Source: Microglena sp. YARC (taxonomy: Eukaryota; Chlorophyta; Chlorophyceae; Chlamydomonadales; Chlamydomonadaceae). From it: DNA of 64,000 bases. The position numbers and the translations under genes are program-made. The stretch spans positions 18,372,495-18,436,494 of the forward strand of contig CM039465.1 of NCBI GenBank assembly GCA_022414725.1, given 5' to 3'. The first letter of the stretch is position 1, and each line of letters begins with the position of its first letter. This document shows positions 9,801 to 21,944 of this stretch, in pieces. The notes beneath the pieces are model-generated. The model was not told where the DNA came from. It searched no databases and saw only the letters and a list, made by a program, of their open reading frames with translations.

Positions 9801-9867
9801 AGTGGCGTTTATACTCGTACCATGTTTAATCCACCTGCAGAAGGTGAGCGACCTGAAGGCTGGTAGG

Positions 9868-10022
9868 AAATCAAATATATTCAATTCAATGCAATTCAAT
9901 TGAATTAAATTCAATGCAATTCAATCCAATTCAATTCACTAAAATCCAATTCAATTCAACTTAATTCAATTCTACCAAATTCAATTCAATTCAATTCAAT
10001 CCAATAAAATAAAATTCAATTT
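9868..10022. repeat. (ATTCA)n-type microsatellite
   Basis: TTCAATTCAATTC units with substitutions, about 150 bp. Confidence 0.9.
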
Positions 10023-10081
10023 GATTTGATGGCATGCCACTGGCAACTCATAATTGTCAAAATCCCTGAGGTCTCTTATTT

Positions 10082-10288
10082 CCAAACGTAGCTTTTCTTT
10101 TCAGCTACGAGCAGCAGCTTCTAGGCAGCTCCCCTGGCTTGCTACCCAGTCAAACCTAAAGCAACGCAGTGCATCTGGAAGCTGACAGAATCAGCTATAT
10201 AGCAGTGTTGAAATATTGAGGATTCGCCTAGTGGCTGGCTCAGGTGGCTACCTAAAAGGTGCTGCTCATAGCCGAAAAGAAAAGCTAT
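10082..10288. mobile_element. M1 MITE, complete copy
   Basis: Left end GTAGCTTTTCTTTTCAGCTA and right end TAGCCGAAAAGAAAAGCTAT are inverted repeats of about 45 bp, continuing through GCAGCAGCTTCTAGGCAGCT. Flanks share GGTCTCTTATT (10070-10080 and 10289-10299), a possible target duplication. No coding capacity. Confidence 0.65.
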
Positions 10289-10504
10289 GGTCTCTTATTC
10301 CCATCTACATCAACACTTGTCCCCAATGATTGTTTTCTATTGGACACCTCTTCATGTTGGCCTTAGGGAGTACTAGGTAGCTTCACTTGTGGCTCAAAAG
10401 TCAGCATGGAGAGCTAGCCAGAAGCTATCCCTTAGAACTAGAAACGAAGGCCCGGGGAGGGGGGGTACATTTGGAGAAACAGATGTAGACCTGGGTGTGT
10501 TACA

Positions 10505-10697
10505 GGTCTTATCTTTTGGCTCCGATCAACAGCTTCTAGGTAGCTCCCCAGACTGGCTATTCGCTCAAATCTAACGCAACCTAGTGCACCTTGAAGCTGG
10601 CACTATCAGCTATCCAGAAGTGCTGAAATATTTGGGTGTAGCACGGTGGCAGGCTTATGGAGCTGCCTAGAAGTTGCTAAGAAAAGTTGAAAAAGAG
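10505..10697. mobile_element. M1 MITE, diverged copy
   Basis: Left TATCTTTTGGCTCCGATCAA...CTTCTAGGTAGCTCC and right GGAGCTGCCTAGAAGTTGCT are inverted. The same internal words as at 10082 occur (CTGGCTATTC, GAAGCTGGCA). Confidence 0.55.
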
Positions 10698-10699
10698 AA

Positions 10700-12300
10700 G
10701 ACCTGGTGAGTTGTGCACTTACCCATGCACCATCATTAAGCCAAATGCATTCAAGCGGAATTTGCTTCATGGCCACTCGCTGCTTCAAAACCTGCGCAGG
10801 GTTCCGCTTCCGGTTAAGACCGAGGACATGAGGAAAAGAGGTACAGAGGTACAGGTGTACTGCAGAAGTACAGATTACTGTTAAAGTAACTCATTTTCAA
10901 TTGTATTGCATGTGAGCACATGCACTGTGTGCTGATCAAGGTATGGGATGAGATGCACATGCGCATGGATAGAACAGAATGTGACGTATTGTTTTTTTGT
11001 ACTTCTGATTGTACCTGACACACAGCAGCATTACTTTGAAGCTAAAAGTAGTCCAAGGATGCATTAGGTGCACCTAGCATCGACTGGATGTGCTACTCAG
11101 GGCATGACAAAGTGTTGGATTGTCATCCCCAGAAACCTAGATTCTCACTCTTGTGCCAGGGTCTACGGACAAGATTCGCGCTTGCAATTCATTTCTGTCA
11201 AAGATCACAATAAAGATGCTCCTCACCCGGAATCATGAGGCATTTGGCGACAGTGAGTTTCGACAGTGGCTGCCGGTACAATTCAAAATTAGTACGAAGG
11301 TCTCGAGGTATGGTTGTTATCTGGTTTTGCGCGAAATCTGGAGTGCGCAAGCAATTAGGAATCAGAGACGACAGGAGTGATCGCTTAGGCGCCGAGTATT
11401 GAAGTTCAACTGTGCTATAAGCTAGCCACCGTCCAAACTGGAACCGAACAGAGGGGGAAGAACCTAGAGTGTACTGCGGGTTCAGGGTTCAAGGTTGAAT
11501 GTACAGCAGCTTCTAGAGACCTACTACATAATACTGCAATAGGCTGCCAAGAGCATGGCATGCCTTTACAGAGACTTCGGCTGCTCCAGGCGTATTGGTC
11601 TTCGTTGTTCCACGCCGGCTAACGAAGGTTAGACAATAAATAAAGGAATGATACGCAAGCACCATGCCGCGATGGAGCGCGATTGAAGGAACAGTCGAAG
11701 AGCTCAGGGCAGGGAAAGCCCTAACCCTACGGCAGCTACCACGTCGTTACCGTCACATACCACGCTGTCTGCAAATCTTCCCAGAAATCAGTGTTTCACG
11801 AGCCGACTTTCTGATCTCGGAGATGAAGCATACTTCGTATTCATGTAACCTAATATCAGCAGCCCCTTCTTCAAATACTCGGACTTTCTGAGAGAGAAGT
11901 CGGAAGTCGAAATTCGGAAGTTCGATGATGAATCTCGAGTTGTTGTATGACGTCACTTTCTCCCCCGCTCACGGCTTGCAGGGTGAGCAGTCAGGGAAGT
12001 ACCAACTGACCTAAGACCTGGCGTACAGGTGCATGACCTGTTAGCCCTTCTCACTCGGTTTCCCTCAATCTTGTGTGTCTGAACATGAGGGTCGAAAGTT
12101 ATCCTGCTCATATAGTCCTGTCAGAGTCGCAGGTAATCAATTAGTTGTACTATTATACTAGTCACTTGTGAAGTTGCCCTCCATCGACCTCCTTTAAAAA
12201 TTAGGTGTGATTCAAAAACAAATCAGCTCCGCTACTATACAATTTAAAACATGGAGTTGTGTATTTGTTTACCGTCCCGCGTACAGTATGATAGACAGAG
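10700..12300. other. No gene recognised
   Basis: Unique-looking sequence with short unconvincing open frames. I found no splice-consistent coding chain, tRNA or repeat. Confidence 0.5.
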
Positions 12301-12309
12301 AAATGTGGG

Positions 12310-13930
12310 GATAAAGTGCTAGGCATTGTCTGGGGGGATGGAGTCAACTTATTTAATTGTATACAGATGGGTATCCACGGCAGCTGCCTGCAAACCCCGA
12401 GAATCTTGTGTAAACAAGTCCGATTGAGAATATGTGTCGGCAATCGTTTTACTTCAGCCTTCTTAGCAGAGGCAGGGGGTAAACCAGGAAATAATCTGTC
12501 CCCGCTATCGTGTGGTCTCTTCATTGACCAATTGGGGAAGTTCTTTCCCAAGAGATTTGGTGAAGAGGAAGGCATTATAATTGCTGGTAGCATTTGCATA
12601 GTGGCCGTGTGTGCCGACAATCTATGCATTATGAGTGAATCAGGGTACTTCAGGATTACCCCCAGGTCTGCTGCATGAGACGCAACCAATTGTATAGCCT
12701 GCGTCCTGCGCCGCAACGGACCCTTCCTTCTGGTCAACGGATCCACCCCATGTTGCGTCGCAGAAATCTTTGACGCAGCGCCCTGAACAACTATGGAGTG
12801 AATTACCGGCAGGCTTGCAGATTATGCTCAGATGCCTGAAATAATTCTGTCAAGTTTACAAGGTGGAGGTAAACATATCTAAATCTGAAGTGGTGGTATT
12901 TAATAGTGACCTTGTAAATGGAAGAATGACCAACAGATGGCACTTCAAAGGACAGGACCTTCCCATTTAGGAGGAGTTCGTTTACTTTGGGATTCTCTCC
13001 TAGGGGATACATGGGCAGAATGGCGGCAAACACGATGCTGGTGAAAGATATGGTGTTGCCGCCGAGAGAGCAACTCATGCACTCTGGAAACGGTGCAACT
13101 GGATCTCGCAAATGTCAGTATTTTAAGTTAACTGTATATATGGCACGCTAATTCAACATATCCTTGACTATGGGTGTGAAGTATGGGCTCCAAACCGTCT
13201 GGTGAACATTAATACTTCCCGCGGTCTCGAAGGAAAAGGTGAAACTATTTATAATACTTGTTTGAAAAGGGCCCTCGGCAAAAAACCTCTACTGGCTTGG
13301 TCCTTCATAAACTTTATGTATCATCTACATGGGCTCAATGGTTGAGACTATGTATTGGCTTCTGAATAAAATCATTGGTCGTAAGGACGATGATTTTCTG
13401 AAAATAGGCTTGCTAGAGCATGTTCTATTGGCAATCAGAGATTGGGTGTAAGAACATTTATTTGGTGTTCTTCAAGATGACAAGACCTCACTGGGCAAGC
13501 TTGACCCAGCAAAATGATATAGGCAACTCTAAAATAGCAGACATTGATTGGCACTCCCTTCGTACAGTGAACCCTAGGAAACCTGGTGATAACCGAAGAG
13601 ACGGTATTACATCATTACTTAAACGACTTGGATGATAGCCATCATGGTACCACGCACGCTATCTTATTAAATAATCTGGATGATATTAAACATGCTGGCA
13701 TATATAAGGTACATGGGGAAGTTCAACGTCTTGTCCGATGGTCATGTTCCAGGAGTACCGGTACCATTGAGTCCAACCGACACGAGGCGACCAAGTGTCT
13801 GCCCATAACCCGATGGGTTAGAGGGAACTGCTGTGGGACTGGATACACGCTAGACGGCGGGAATCAAGGCTGGCAGATAAAAATGGAACAATTCTATGGT
13901 GTTCCAGATAAGATGGGGCTCAAATAATTA
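12310..13930 (+). pseudogene. Decayed non-LTR retrotransposon reverse transcriptase
   Basis: The plus strand reads FTSAFLAEAGGKPGNNLSPL then CGLFIDQLGKFFP, the usual RT stretch before the fingers and palm motif. The catalytic Y-x-D-D is degenerate (CADN) and followed by LCIMSES. After an inserted MITE (12641-12795) the frame resumes with a KVEVNISKSEVVVFNSD segment, typical of the thumb side of LINE RTs. Further RT-like words with many stops and frame changes continue to about 13.9 kb. The element is dead; its 5' part and endonuclease are not visible. Confidence 0.7.
12641..12795. mobile_element. hAT-type MITE inserted in the RT pseudogene
   Basis: Begins CAGGGTACTTCAGG and ends as an imperfect inverted copy (CCCTGAACAACTATG). 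A perfect 8-bp duplication GAGTGAAT flanks it (12633-12640 and 12796-12803). 155 bp; related to 20235-20419. The 8-bp duplication and the CAGGG end are hAT hallmarks. Several GACGCAAC words inside. Confidence 0.85.
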
Positions 13931-13934
13931 AATC

Positions 13935-14340
13935 CAACTGATTGAGACCGAGAAGAGTCCATCTTGAGTACGTGTGTTGGTCTACCATGGACGTGGTGGT
14001 GGACAGGTAAGTGCTATGTTCATCCAAGTTTACAGCATTACAGTAAACATGTAAATGTCTAATACTATAATGATTGTGGGCTAGTAGCCTCACGTTGTGC
14101 AAGAAATTTCGTCAGATAACCAAGATTAGTGTGTGAGCAAAAGTTGCAGCAACTCTTAGAGTGAAATACCTTTCACAACTAAAAAAACGTCCTATGGTAC
14201 AAAGGAACATAGCAGGCATTTCCTGCCGTCCCCTTTGTGTGCATGAGGTCATACAGCTTTCAGATTCCCATGCACCAATCGACTGGATTTAAGAAACTAG
14301 GGAGCTATCAGGAACTGGAAGGTATAAATATGGGGACAAG
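13935..14340. other. No gene recognised
   Basis: Low-signal DNA after the RT remnant; no feature found. Confidence 0.4.
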
Positions 14341-14344
14341 CTAG

Positions 14345-14672
14345 GGATGCATAACAGTGCTACGCATCTTATTCAACCTATCCAGGCGACCACCCAATGC
14401 AGCATCCAGGCAACCGCCCAATGCAGTACAGTGCCACGCATGTCAATACAGTACAGAGCCATGCATATTAGTCAACCTATCCAGGCGACCACCCAATGCA
14501 GATTAGTGCAGTACAGTGTCACGCATGTTAGTGCAGTACAATGCCACACATGTTAGTGCAGTACAGTGCCACACATGTTAGTCGACGTATCCAGGCGACC
14601 ACCCAATGCATGTCAGTGCAGTACAGTGCCACGCATGTGAGACGACCTATCCAGATGACCACCCAATAGAAT
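14345..14672. repeat. Degenerate tandem array, ATCCAGGCGACCACCCAATGCA
   Basis: Units combining CAACCTATCCAGGCGACCAC and AGTGCAGTACAGTGCCAC in varying order, about 5 copies. Confidence 0.8.
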
Positions 14673-15219
14673 AGCAGGTATAATTAAGAAAGCCTACAAA
14701 AATTTGAAAATTGAAAATTAGTATGCCATGCCACAGGCGTGATATTGAGGGAACCCTCCCGTTAGCATGCATGTGTATACACTGGAGAATGGCTACCCGC
14801 TACCATGTTGGGTTTTATTTGGTTTCGCAGGCCCTCTGCGTCTGAGCTTGGACTACCGCGCGACAGCACAGAGGAAAGTTCTCTACCCCTTCCAAGGCGG
14901 CAAATCTGAGATTTTGTGAAACTTGCCAGGGCTCAAACCTCAGACCCGTCTGTTCGCCGAATGGGTAATACTATACCATGCAGCCCAGAGCTCGAAACTT
15001 GATAAATCCTACCCACTACATTGGTGGTCTAGGTTGGCTGGTGAGGTGATTAATGAATTCATTCATTCATTCCTGTGTTAGTGGCCTTGAAAATTGAAAA
15101 ACAGACCAGCTGCAGGGGGCTGAGTATCGAATAGTGAAAACTCTGATCCCTACGTCTCTTTGGAGTCAACTCCCAATCTGCAGCATATAGATTGTTCATT
15201 GAGCAACCTCATGATAAAA

Positions 15220-15372
15220 TCCATTGATCCATCAAATCATACTTCCTACTACTGGGAAAGCTCAACTCCAGCTTCATTCTCCATCAAATCATCTTTCCTA
15301 CTACTGGGAAAGCTCAACTTCAGCTCCATTCTTCATCAAATCATCTTTCCTAATACCGGGAAAGCACACTGC
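15220..15372. repeat. ~52-bp tandem repeat, 3 units
   Basis: ATCAAATCATCTTTCCTACT...ACTGGGAAAGCTCAACT repeated with few changes. Confidence 0.85.
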
Positions 15373-15654
15373 CAAACGAAACCATCTCACCTCGCAGTGG
15401 GAAGAAAAAAATCCATGGCCATCAAAATTCCTCTACCTAGACTCTCAAATCAGAGACTTATTAGTTTGATGCCAGATTTGGAACATTATAATTAAGCTTT
15501 TGTACCCTTTATACTGCGGAAACTTATACTCCCCTGGGCGGTACTCCAAGTACCGGTATCGCCTACCAAGTGGGCCCCTAAGGGGCCCGCTTGCCAAGTA
15601 GGGTTGAGTAGATGTGGCAGAAAGTGTGCCGGCGAGTTGGCATCACTGTTTCAT

Positions 15655-15848
15655 TTTTTTGCTGCCCATAGCAGCTTCCACCCAGCTCCATTAGCCAGCG
15701 ACTGAGTCAAGCCAACTGACTACCGCTGCCTTGGAATGCCTGTCGTGCCAGCCTTCAGGCGCACTAGCTAGCTTCATGTTTGGACAAAGGGTGGGTGAAA
15801 GAAGCTGCCAAGAAGCTTCTGCGCGTAGCCCCAAAAGAAGAAAGTGGT
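15655..15848. mobile_element. M1 MITE copy downstream of the Ser/Pro-rich gene
   Basis: CATAGCAGCTTCCACCCAGCTCC at the left and AAGCTGCCAAGAAGCTTCTGCGC at the right are inverted repeats. The insertion ends about 7 bp from the stop codon of the gene at 15855. Confidence 0.55.
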
Positions 15849-15854
15849 CTGCAC

Positions 15855-18389
15855 CTATCTCCTGTACCCGAAACGAGGGCTAACCTCTGTGATAACTGTT
15901 CTGTTGCACGGTGTAGGCTGGGTCCAAGATTGTGTGATAGGATTTGTGCCAACACTGAAATGCAAGTGGGTGGAGGAATCCGATGTGGGGCTCGAGTTCC
16001 CAGGCTGAGTGTACTTCAAACGTGTCTCAGTAACAACGGGGGTGCTGTAAAATCGAGTAACAGGAGCAGCTGAGGGCAGCGGGGGGACGAAAGAAGGCCT
16101 GGATAGAGTCTCCACCACAGAGGGCAAGTGATGCTCCTGGAGGTGTGACGTGTCCTTAGGTGTGGAAGGGAGAGGCTTCAAATATGTCTCGGTGACAACG
16201 GGGGTGCTGTAAAATCTAGCAGCAGGAGTAGAAGAGGGCACCGGGGGGCCGAAAGAAGGCCTGGATAGAGTCTCCACCACTGAGGGCAAGTGATGCTCCA
16301 GGAGGTGTGACGTGTCCTTAGGTGTGGATGAAGGGAGAGGCTTCAAATATGTCTCGGTGACAACTGGGGTGCTGTAAAATCCAGTAGCAGGAGTAGCAGA
16401 GGGCACCGGGGGGCCGAAAGAAGGCCTGGATAGAGCCTCCACCACAGAGGGCAAGTGATGCTCCTGAAGGTGTGGCGTGTCCTTAGGTTTGGATGAAGGG
16501 AGAGGGCCTGACTTATATTGCTTGAGGCTCATCTTAGAATGTGAGGACAGTGGCAGCGGGGAGGGTGCGGTTGGAGCTGTTGGTACTGCGCTTGAAGTAG
16601 TTGTGATAGGGATGCCAGGGGGAGTATGATCCAGCAATACATGGGATTTGGTAGGCTCTTGGTGGGACCAACCCATTCTGGGGGGTCCTGGCTGGCTGTG
16701 GGTCCTCACAACGCTGGTTGTGATAACCCTCTTATTGGGGACAGAGGAGTCGACGTTGTCTGTCTGATTAAGGTCAGTGGTGTTAGGTGGCGGCCAACTG
16801 ATGGAATGTTCAATTGAGAATGGATTGGTCTTGGGCATCGATGAAAATGGGGATTGCTGCACAAAAGGATGGTGCATGGGAGCTTGAGGGGCAGCTGTCT
16901 GGAAGGTGGTGGTAGTGGATTGGGAGCTGTTGAATCCACCTGAACTGCTCTCCTTCTTTGCTTTCGCCAGGCGTTTCTTTGGTGGCAGGGCTGCAGCAGT
17001 CTTGGTTGTTGAGGCAAGAACATCTGACAGTGTTGGTCCAGCGCTAGCCTTGCTGCTCAAGGCAGATGCCCCCTGAGGTGAGAAATTGATAGCAGGCCCA
17101 ACAGCATCAGCTGCACCTGTCGGGGGGGCAACCTTGTCCTTGTGAAGCTGGGCCTGATGAGGACCAGCAGCGGGTACCACATCAGCTGGTGAGGTGCTGA
17201 CGGAGGAACCAGTGCTATTCTTGGAGGACACATCCTTTGTGTAAGCGACAGCAAAGGTTGCATATGACTTCACTGTTGACTCTATTTGCACAGCAGGTGA
17301 AGGCGTAGGACGAACGATATGAGGCACAGGGTAAGTTCTTCGAGGCGCAGGAACAAATATCGGCACAGCTCCAGCATTTCTAGGAACAAGCACATCGTCA
17401 AGGTTGCTGCTCAAGGTAGCATTAAGAAACTGATTCATGGGAACATGAAGGCTTCTAGGGGCTAGTGGAAGCTTTCTGTTATACTGGTTATCAGTGCGGA
17501 ACCTCTTTGTAGGCGATTGTCTGAGAGGAAACTCTGCATTACTCATGCTGAGAAGCACCTCGGCAGCCTCTGATGCATCCAGGACATAGGCTGACCTCTT
17601 GGGCCTTGTGGCTGGTGTTGGGATGATGATGGAAGTCTGCAGTGCAAGATTGGCCAATGATGAGTGGTCAGTAAGATGACTGATTAACTAGTTCGTACGC
17701 ATTTCAGATCAGCTCGCGCAAGGCAAGTCTGATTCCAACTGCAAGGGTAGCTATCCCTCATTCCAACCTGATAAACCAATGTGATTGAGCCTATGAGTGA
17801 CTTCGGAGGATGAAGAACAAGGGGTGCCCAACTCATGATAGTGCCCACCAAAATGCAGCTTTGAGGACTGTGGGGCTCAATCTGGAGGGCAATATTTATA
17901 ACCACTGGTGAGCACAGGAAACATTCAAACAGAATCTTGGAGGCGTTGCTTGGGAACAGAGCGAAGGAAATCAGGCGGGTCGAGGGTATGCGTCGTACTG
18001 TGGGTCCTAACTGCCACTGCAAGACCGGAACCAAGGCCCCCCTCTTCCTCGGAACCCACAGCCCCATTCCGAGCATCCGACCAAGCTTACCATCACGTTT
18101 TGAGGGTTTGCCTTTGTCCACTTTGCCGGCTGCGAACTCTTGGTCGGCGGTCGGAATCGGGCGGTGTAGACCTGAGGAGCAAGAGCGGGGTTAACAAGGG
18201 GAGCGAGGTAGTCAGAATCATGCTCCCGCGCAGCTTCCAACAACAAAAATGGGTACTGCCTCGCACATTGCCTCTCAAGGTTGCCCGAGACTCGAAATGC
18301 CGCAATGCTAAAACAGTGGTAAACAAGCCCTTCTACTGATGACGCACCTGGCGAAGATCGATGAATCTTCGGCTGTTTGTCGAATTACA
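15855..18389 (-). CDS. Unrecognised Ser/Thr/Pro-rich protein with three ~57-residue tandem repeats (two exons)
   Basis: The large exon runs from 17636 (acceptor CTGCAG) to the stop at 15855, about 594 codons. It has no internal ATG start that is clearly better, so an upstream exon is likely. A frame open from about 18388 to a strong donor (GTAAGC from 18090) is in the matching phase 0 and contains PFLLLEAAREHDSDYLAP; I join it as an upstream exon. The N-terminal part has SAYVLDASEAAEVLLSMS and basic KRF motifs; the middle is low complexity. Near the C-terminus three repeats share HHLPSVVE-LSRPSF-PP and FYSTPVVTET. No known domain recognised; it could be a nuclear regulator, but that is a guess. 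The start is unknown. Confidence 0.5.
15990..16520 (-). repeat. In-frame ~170-bp tandem repeat in the coding region
   Basis: Three units with AGGAGGTGTGACGTGTCCTT and CAAATATGTCTCGGTGACAA (plus strand). Differences are mostly substitutions or whole codons, so the reading frame is kept. That is a sign of coding constraint. Confidence 0.8.
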
Positions 18390-18399
18390 AGGGGCGTGA

Positions 18400-20150
18400 A
18401 GAGCCTAGACAGAAGCTCAGGTACGAGTGACAAGCATTGCTTACACCGAAGGAAGCACTTTGGAGGATATTCATGAACTGCAGAAGAAGGCGGTTCTTTT
18501 GAAGATTGGCACCTTCTGTACCCTGGTGGCAATCTCTGTTGAGTTACTGGATCAGACAGGTCGTATGCTCAATGCGCAGTAAATGTGCAGAAATCAGCAG
18601 ATGATTGGTGACGGCAGCTGAAGAGGATTTCCGGATCGATTATTTGAGCTGCGCAGACTGTCGAGACTGAAGTAAAGAGATTGTCAGGGTGCACTCTTGA
18701 ATGAGATGGATGGGAAGCTATGTGGAAACCAGCTCAGTGTTGAGGCTGCATAGGTATTAGAGGGGTAGCTGGTTCTTCGGTTGTGGCAGTTATGTGCGTT
18801 ATGATAAGTTCGTTGACCGCAACACTCTGCTTCTTCTGGCTTCCGGCGGATTTTATCTTCGTTTACTACCTACTCGCGACTTCTGCCTACCAACGGTTCC
18901 GGAGCGAGTTTGATAGAGGTGCGCGCGGGTGCGCGCTTGCGCGTCCCGTCCTAAACCCAAGATAGCTCCTAGACACGTGTTTGCGTCCCAACAGTCATCA
19001 GTCATGTCCTCTGTACCTCTAAATCCAAATCACGAAAGTGTGTCCACTTTCTAGTTTCCTGACTGGTAGGAGACTGGAAGTGCGGGCGAGTTTTTATATT
19101 TCAGTCCCGACCCGCTCCTCGCACGATTCTGAAGCATCGGCGCACGGTTGGCGCGATCGAAAGCCTATGACCAACCCAGGGAGGATATTGAATGCTTGCA
19201 CCTTGAATGACCTTTGTTTGACTCGGGCGTTCGATGTTTTGGGGCTACGCGCCACAGTATATGGCCGGCTCCCCATTCTGGCCCGTAGCTGAAGCCTGGT
19301 CAAGTTCGCAGTTGTACCGAGTTGTACTGAACCTCCTTGAACCGCTACGGTATGCGACGAAAAAACAAGCTTTGGTTTTAATCCAAGAAACGCCAAGCTG
19401 AGTTACCTGGTGTACGGTAGTAGAAATCATGAGAGTGTGGAGTTCCCAGAATTGACCCCTAGGCCCCTATAACCCCACCATGCATGATCAATTCAAAGGC
19501 TTTCCTTACAACTTACAGCATTCTGTAGTTTTCCTTGCCTTTCGTAGACGATGGGGCAATGGGACGATAGGTGCTACACAGTTGGTTACAACGTTGTGTC
19601 AAGATAAGCGCAATTCTAACTTGCTGTAGCAAAGTAGCCAACAGAGATGGCGGCCTCGGGGCCTGCCTGGACTACAATTTAAGGAGCCATAGCTAGCTGG
19701 CGGTACCAGCCGCTAGCTGGCCTGCGGTCCAAGGTCACAGGCCCGGCCGGACTTCATGCACACAGGGTCAGCATGGTACACTTAACAAGGTGTACCATAA
19801 CACATTCTCCTCAGCTGAATGGGTATTGTGTTGATGGATGCTGTTGAGATGGGGATCTTGATAAGGAGGAATAAATATTGATTATTGATACGGAAGTTGT
19901 TGTCTTCGGAGATTGGGATAGACGAAGGGAATGAACTCTTTACATTTAGATAAGCATCTATCAGATGGAGATGATATATGAGGGGGGTTGCGACAGTACA
20001 TCAGGGTACTGTTGTGACAGTGCGCGTGCAATAGCTGGGTAGGGAACCCGAGTGCTCTAAGTCAATCTAGGGATGGCGTGAAAGCCGGACAATAACAAAA
20101 GTACGTGACTCTATCGTACCGGTTACATCATACCGGTATACCCGGTAGGC
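18400..20150. other. No gene recognised
   Basis: No consistent coding chain. At about 19690-19725 a short imperfect palindrome (AGCTAGCTGG...CCGCTAGCTGG) is visible. Promoter and upstream exons of the gene at 15.9-18.4 kb may lie here. Confidence 0.4.
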
Positions 20151-20234
20151 AATTATATTTGTTTCTCAGGCAGGTAGGTTAGCGGTCAATCTTGTAAGTG
20201 ATGTATCTGAAGTTCTGCATGCATAGGATGGCAC

Positions 20235-20419
20235 CAGGGTATTTCAGGAGGACCCCCTGCTCTGCTGCCTGCGACGCAACCAATTGTCCAGCTTGCGTCC
20301 TGCGACGCAACTGACCTTTCCTTCTGGTCAACGGACCCTCCCCACGTTGCGTCCTGCAACGCAACGGACCCTACGACGTTGCGTCTGCGATGGAGGACGC
20401 AGCGTCTTGAACAACCCTG
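20235..20419. mobile_element. hAT-type MITE
   Basis: Ends CAGGGTATTTCAGG and (inverted) CAGGGTTGTTCAAG. A perfect 8-bp duplication GATGGCAC flanks it (20227-20234 and 20420-20427). 185 bp, same family as 12641-12795; rich in GTTGCGTC words. Confidence 0.9.
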
Positions 20420-21158
20420 GATGGCACGCACTATTTTTAGTCTCCTAACCATATATCCTAAGTGATGCAAGTCAGTAGTCAGGCTCATATTCGGTAGTAA
20501 ATGATGAGGAAGGAAACGGGGCAACTGCGGGTTTCTGTTTTCTGTACCATGCATGATGCATCTCTTCTATCAGGCCAGGTCGCAGTCAAAAGTTTTATTT
20601 TAATTAAAGGATTTTGGCAGTTACGTTTCATGAGTAGAGTTGGGAAGCAGACGTATATTTTTATTTTTATAAGCAGTATAAACGTATAAACGTATACATA
20701 TAAACTAATAAACGTATAAAACGTATATAAAAATTCGGCACTTCTTGAGAAAATACTTTTACATGGGTTTAAAGGTATTTCCGCGTAGCTAATATCATTG
20801 GCATCACATATCATGTCTCAGAAAAATAATCTGACAAGTTAAGGCTGTCCAAATCTCAGAAAATAAATCAAGACCAGAAAGCGCGTCGACCAAGAAGCGC
20901 GGTGCCAATCTAAGGGAGCCATTAAATGCCAGTTGGTATATTATATAACTGTATAAGTGTATACTACCGTAGGCGCCTGTAATGTTGGCGGTAAATTTGG
21001 CGGTTGGGGTACCGCCATGTTCCTGCAAGGTAGGCGTGTAGGCCAAAACCGGTTCGAGCACAAACCGGATCAACCGCCAACGTTCAGGCGCGAGCAGCTG
21101 GACTACAGTGCAGTACACACTCAAACATACAGCCTGAGAGAGGGTCAAACACCGGTAT

Positions 21159-21392
21159 GTGGTCTTGCTAGTTCGCTTCTGCATATTGTCACAATTGATG
21201 GATTCTCCAAGGACGTTGAGGATGCACAGCCTGATGATGACGGGTCGGCACTCGGCAGATGAGGATGCACAGCCTGATGAGGGGTTGTCTGACGCATGGA
21301 CTAGCGGTGATGAAGGGGATGGGTTGGCTAGCGAGGATGATGGGGATGAGTTGGCTAGCGAGGATGATGGGGATGCTGAGGGCGTAGCATAG
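21159..21392 (+). CDS. Acidic tandem-repeat peptide frame inside the TIR element (doubtful)
   Basis: The frame holds repeats of GLASEDDGDE and ends SEDDGDAEGVA. It could be the remnant of a captured exon or of a transposon gene. No family recognised and no start context; doubtful as a gene. Confidence 0.2.
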   Translation: MVLLVRFCILSQLMDSPRTLRMHSLMMTGRHSADEDAQPDEGLSDAWTSGDEGDGLASEDDGDELASEDDGDAEGVA

Positions 21393-21780
21393 CCTACCGG
21401 TACTACCAGCCTAGAGATTCCTTTTTTTGCCCCTCCTATCTTGGTTGGGGAGTCCCTTTAGCCTATTCGGCCTACCGTTGGACTGTAATAATAACAACAA
21501 CTGCTTATGGGGCATAGAATGTGTTTTAAAATGGAGCAGGCATGGCCAAGAATGTGTATTATTTTAATGTGTCACAGTGCGTCCCATGCGTACATGATGA
21601 GAGGGCATAGCCTACCGGTACTACCAGCCTAGAGATTCCTTTTTTAGCCCCTCCTTTTTGGTTGGGGAGGTCCCTTTAGCCTGTTTGGGCTACCCTTGGA
21701 CTGTAATAATAACAACAACTGCTTATGGGGCATTGAATGTGTTTTAAAATGGAGCAGCCATGGCCAAGAATGTGTTTTAA
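21388..21780. repeat. Direct duplication, ~219-bp offset
   Basis: GCATAGCCTACCGGTACTAC to ATGGCCAAGAATGTGT occurs twice (from 21388 and from 21606) with few differences. The part GTCCCTTTAGCCTATT-GGCCTACC..GGACTGTAA also occurs at 37130 and 42400, followed there by CATACATAC. Confidence 0.85.
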
Positions 21781-21944
21781 AATGGAACCGCCAGTGCATG
21801 GCACTTGGGCCAATTTATGTTTCTCCCAAATTGTAAATTACCGCCAAAGTTCTGGCACAGAGTCATTTGGTGCAATTTTTTTGTGTGGCCGCCAACAATT
21901 AAAAGCGCCAACAATACAGGCGCCTACGGTAATATAAGTACATA

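Larger units (their letters stand above)
20964..21936. mobile_element. Nested TIR element with CCGTAGGCGCCTGTA ends
   Basis: The left end reads ACCGTAGGCGCCTGTAATGT and the right end is its inverse (ATACAGGCGCCTACGGT), followed inward by more inverted GGCGG/CCGCC words. About 970 bp. It encloses a short acidic frame (21159-21392) and two tandem copies of a ~170-bp unit. Possible TA target. Confidence 0.65.
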
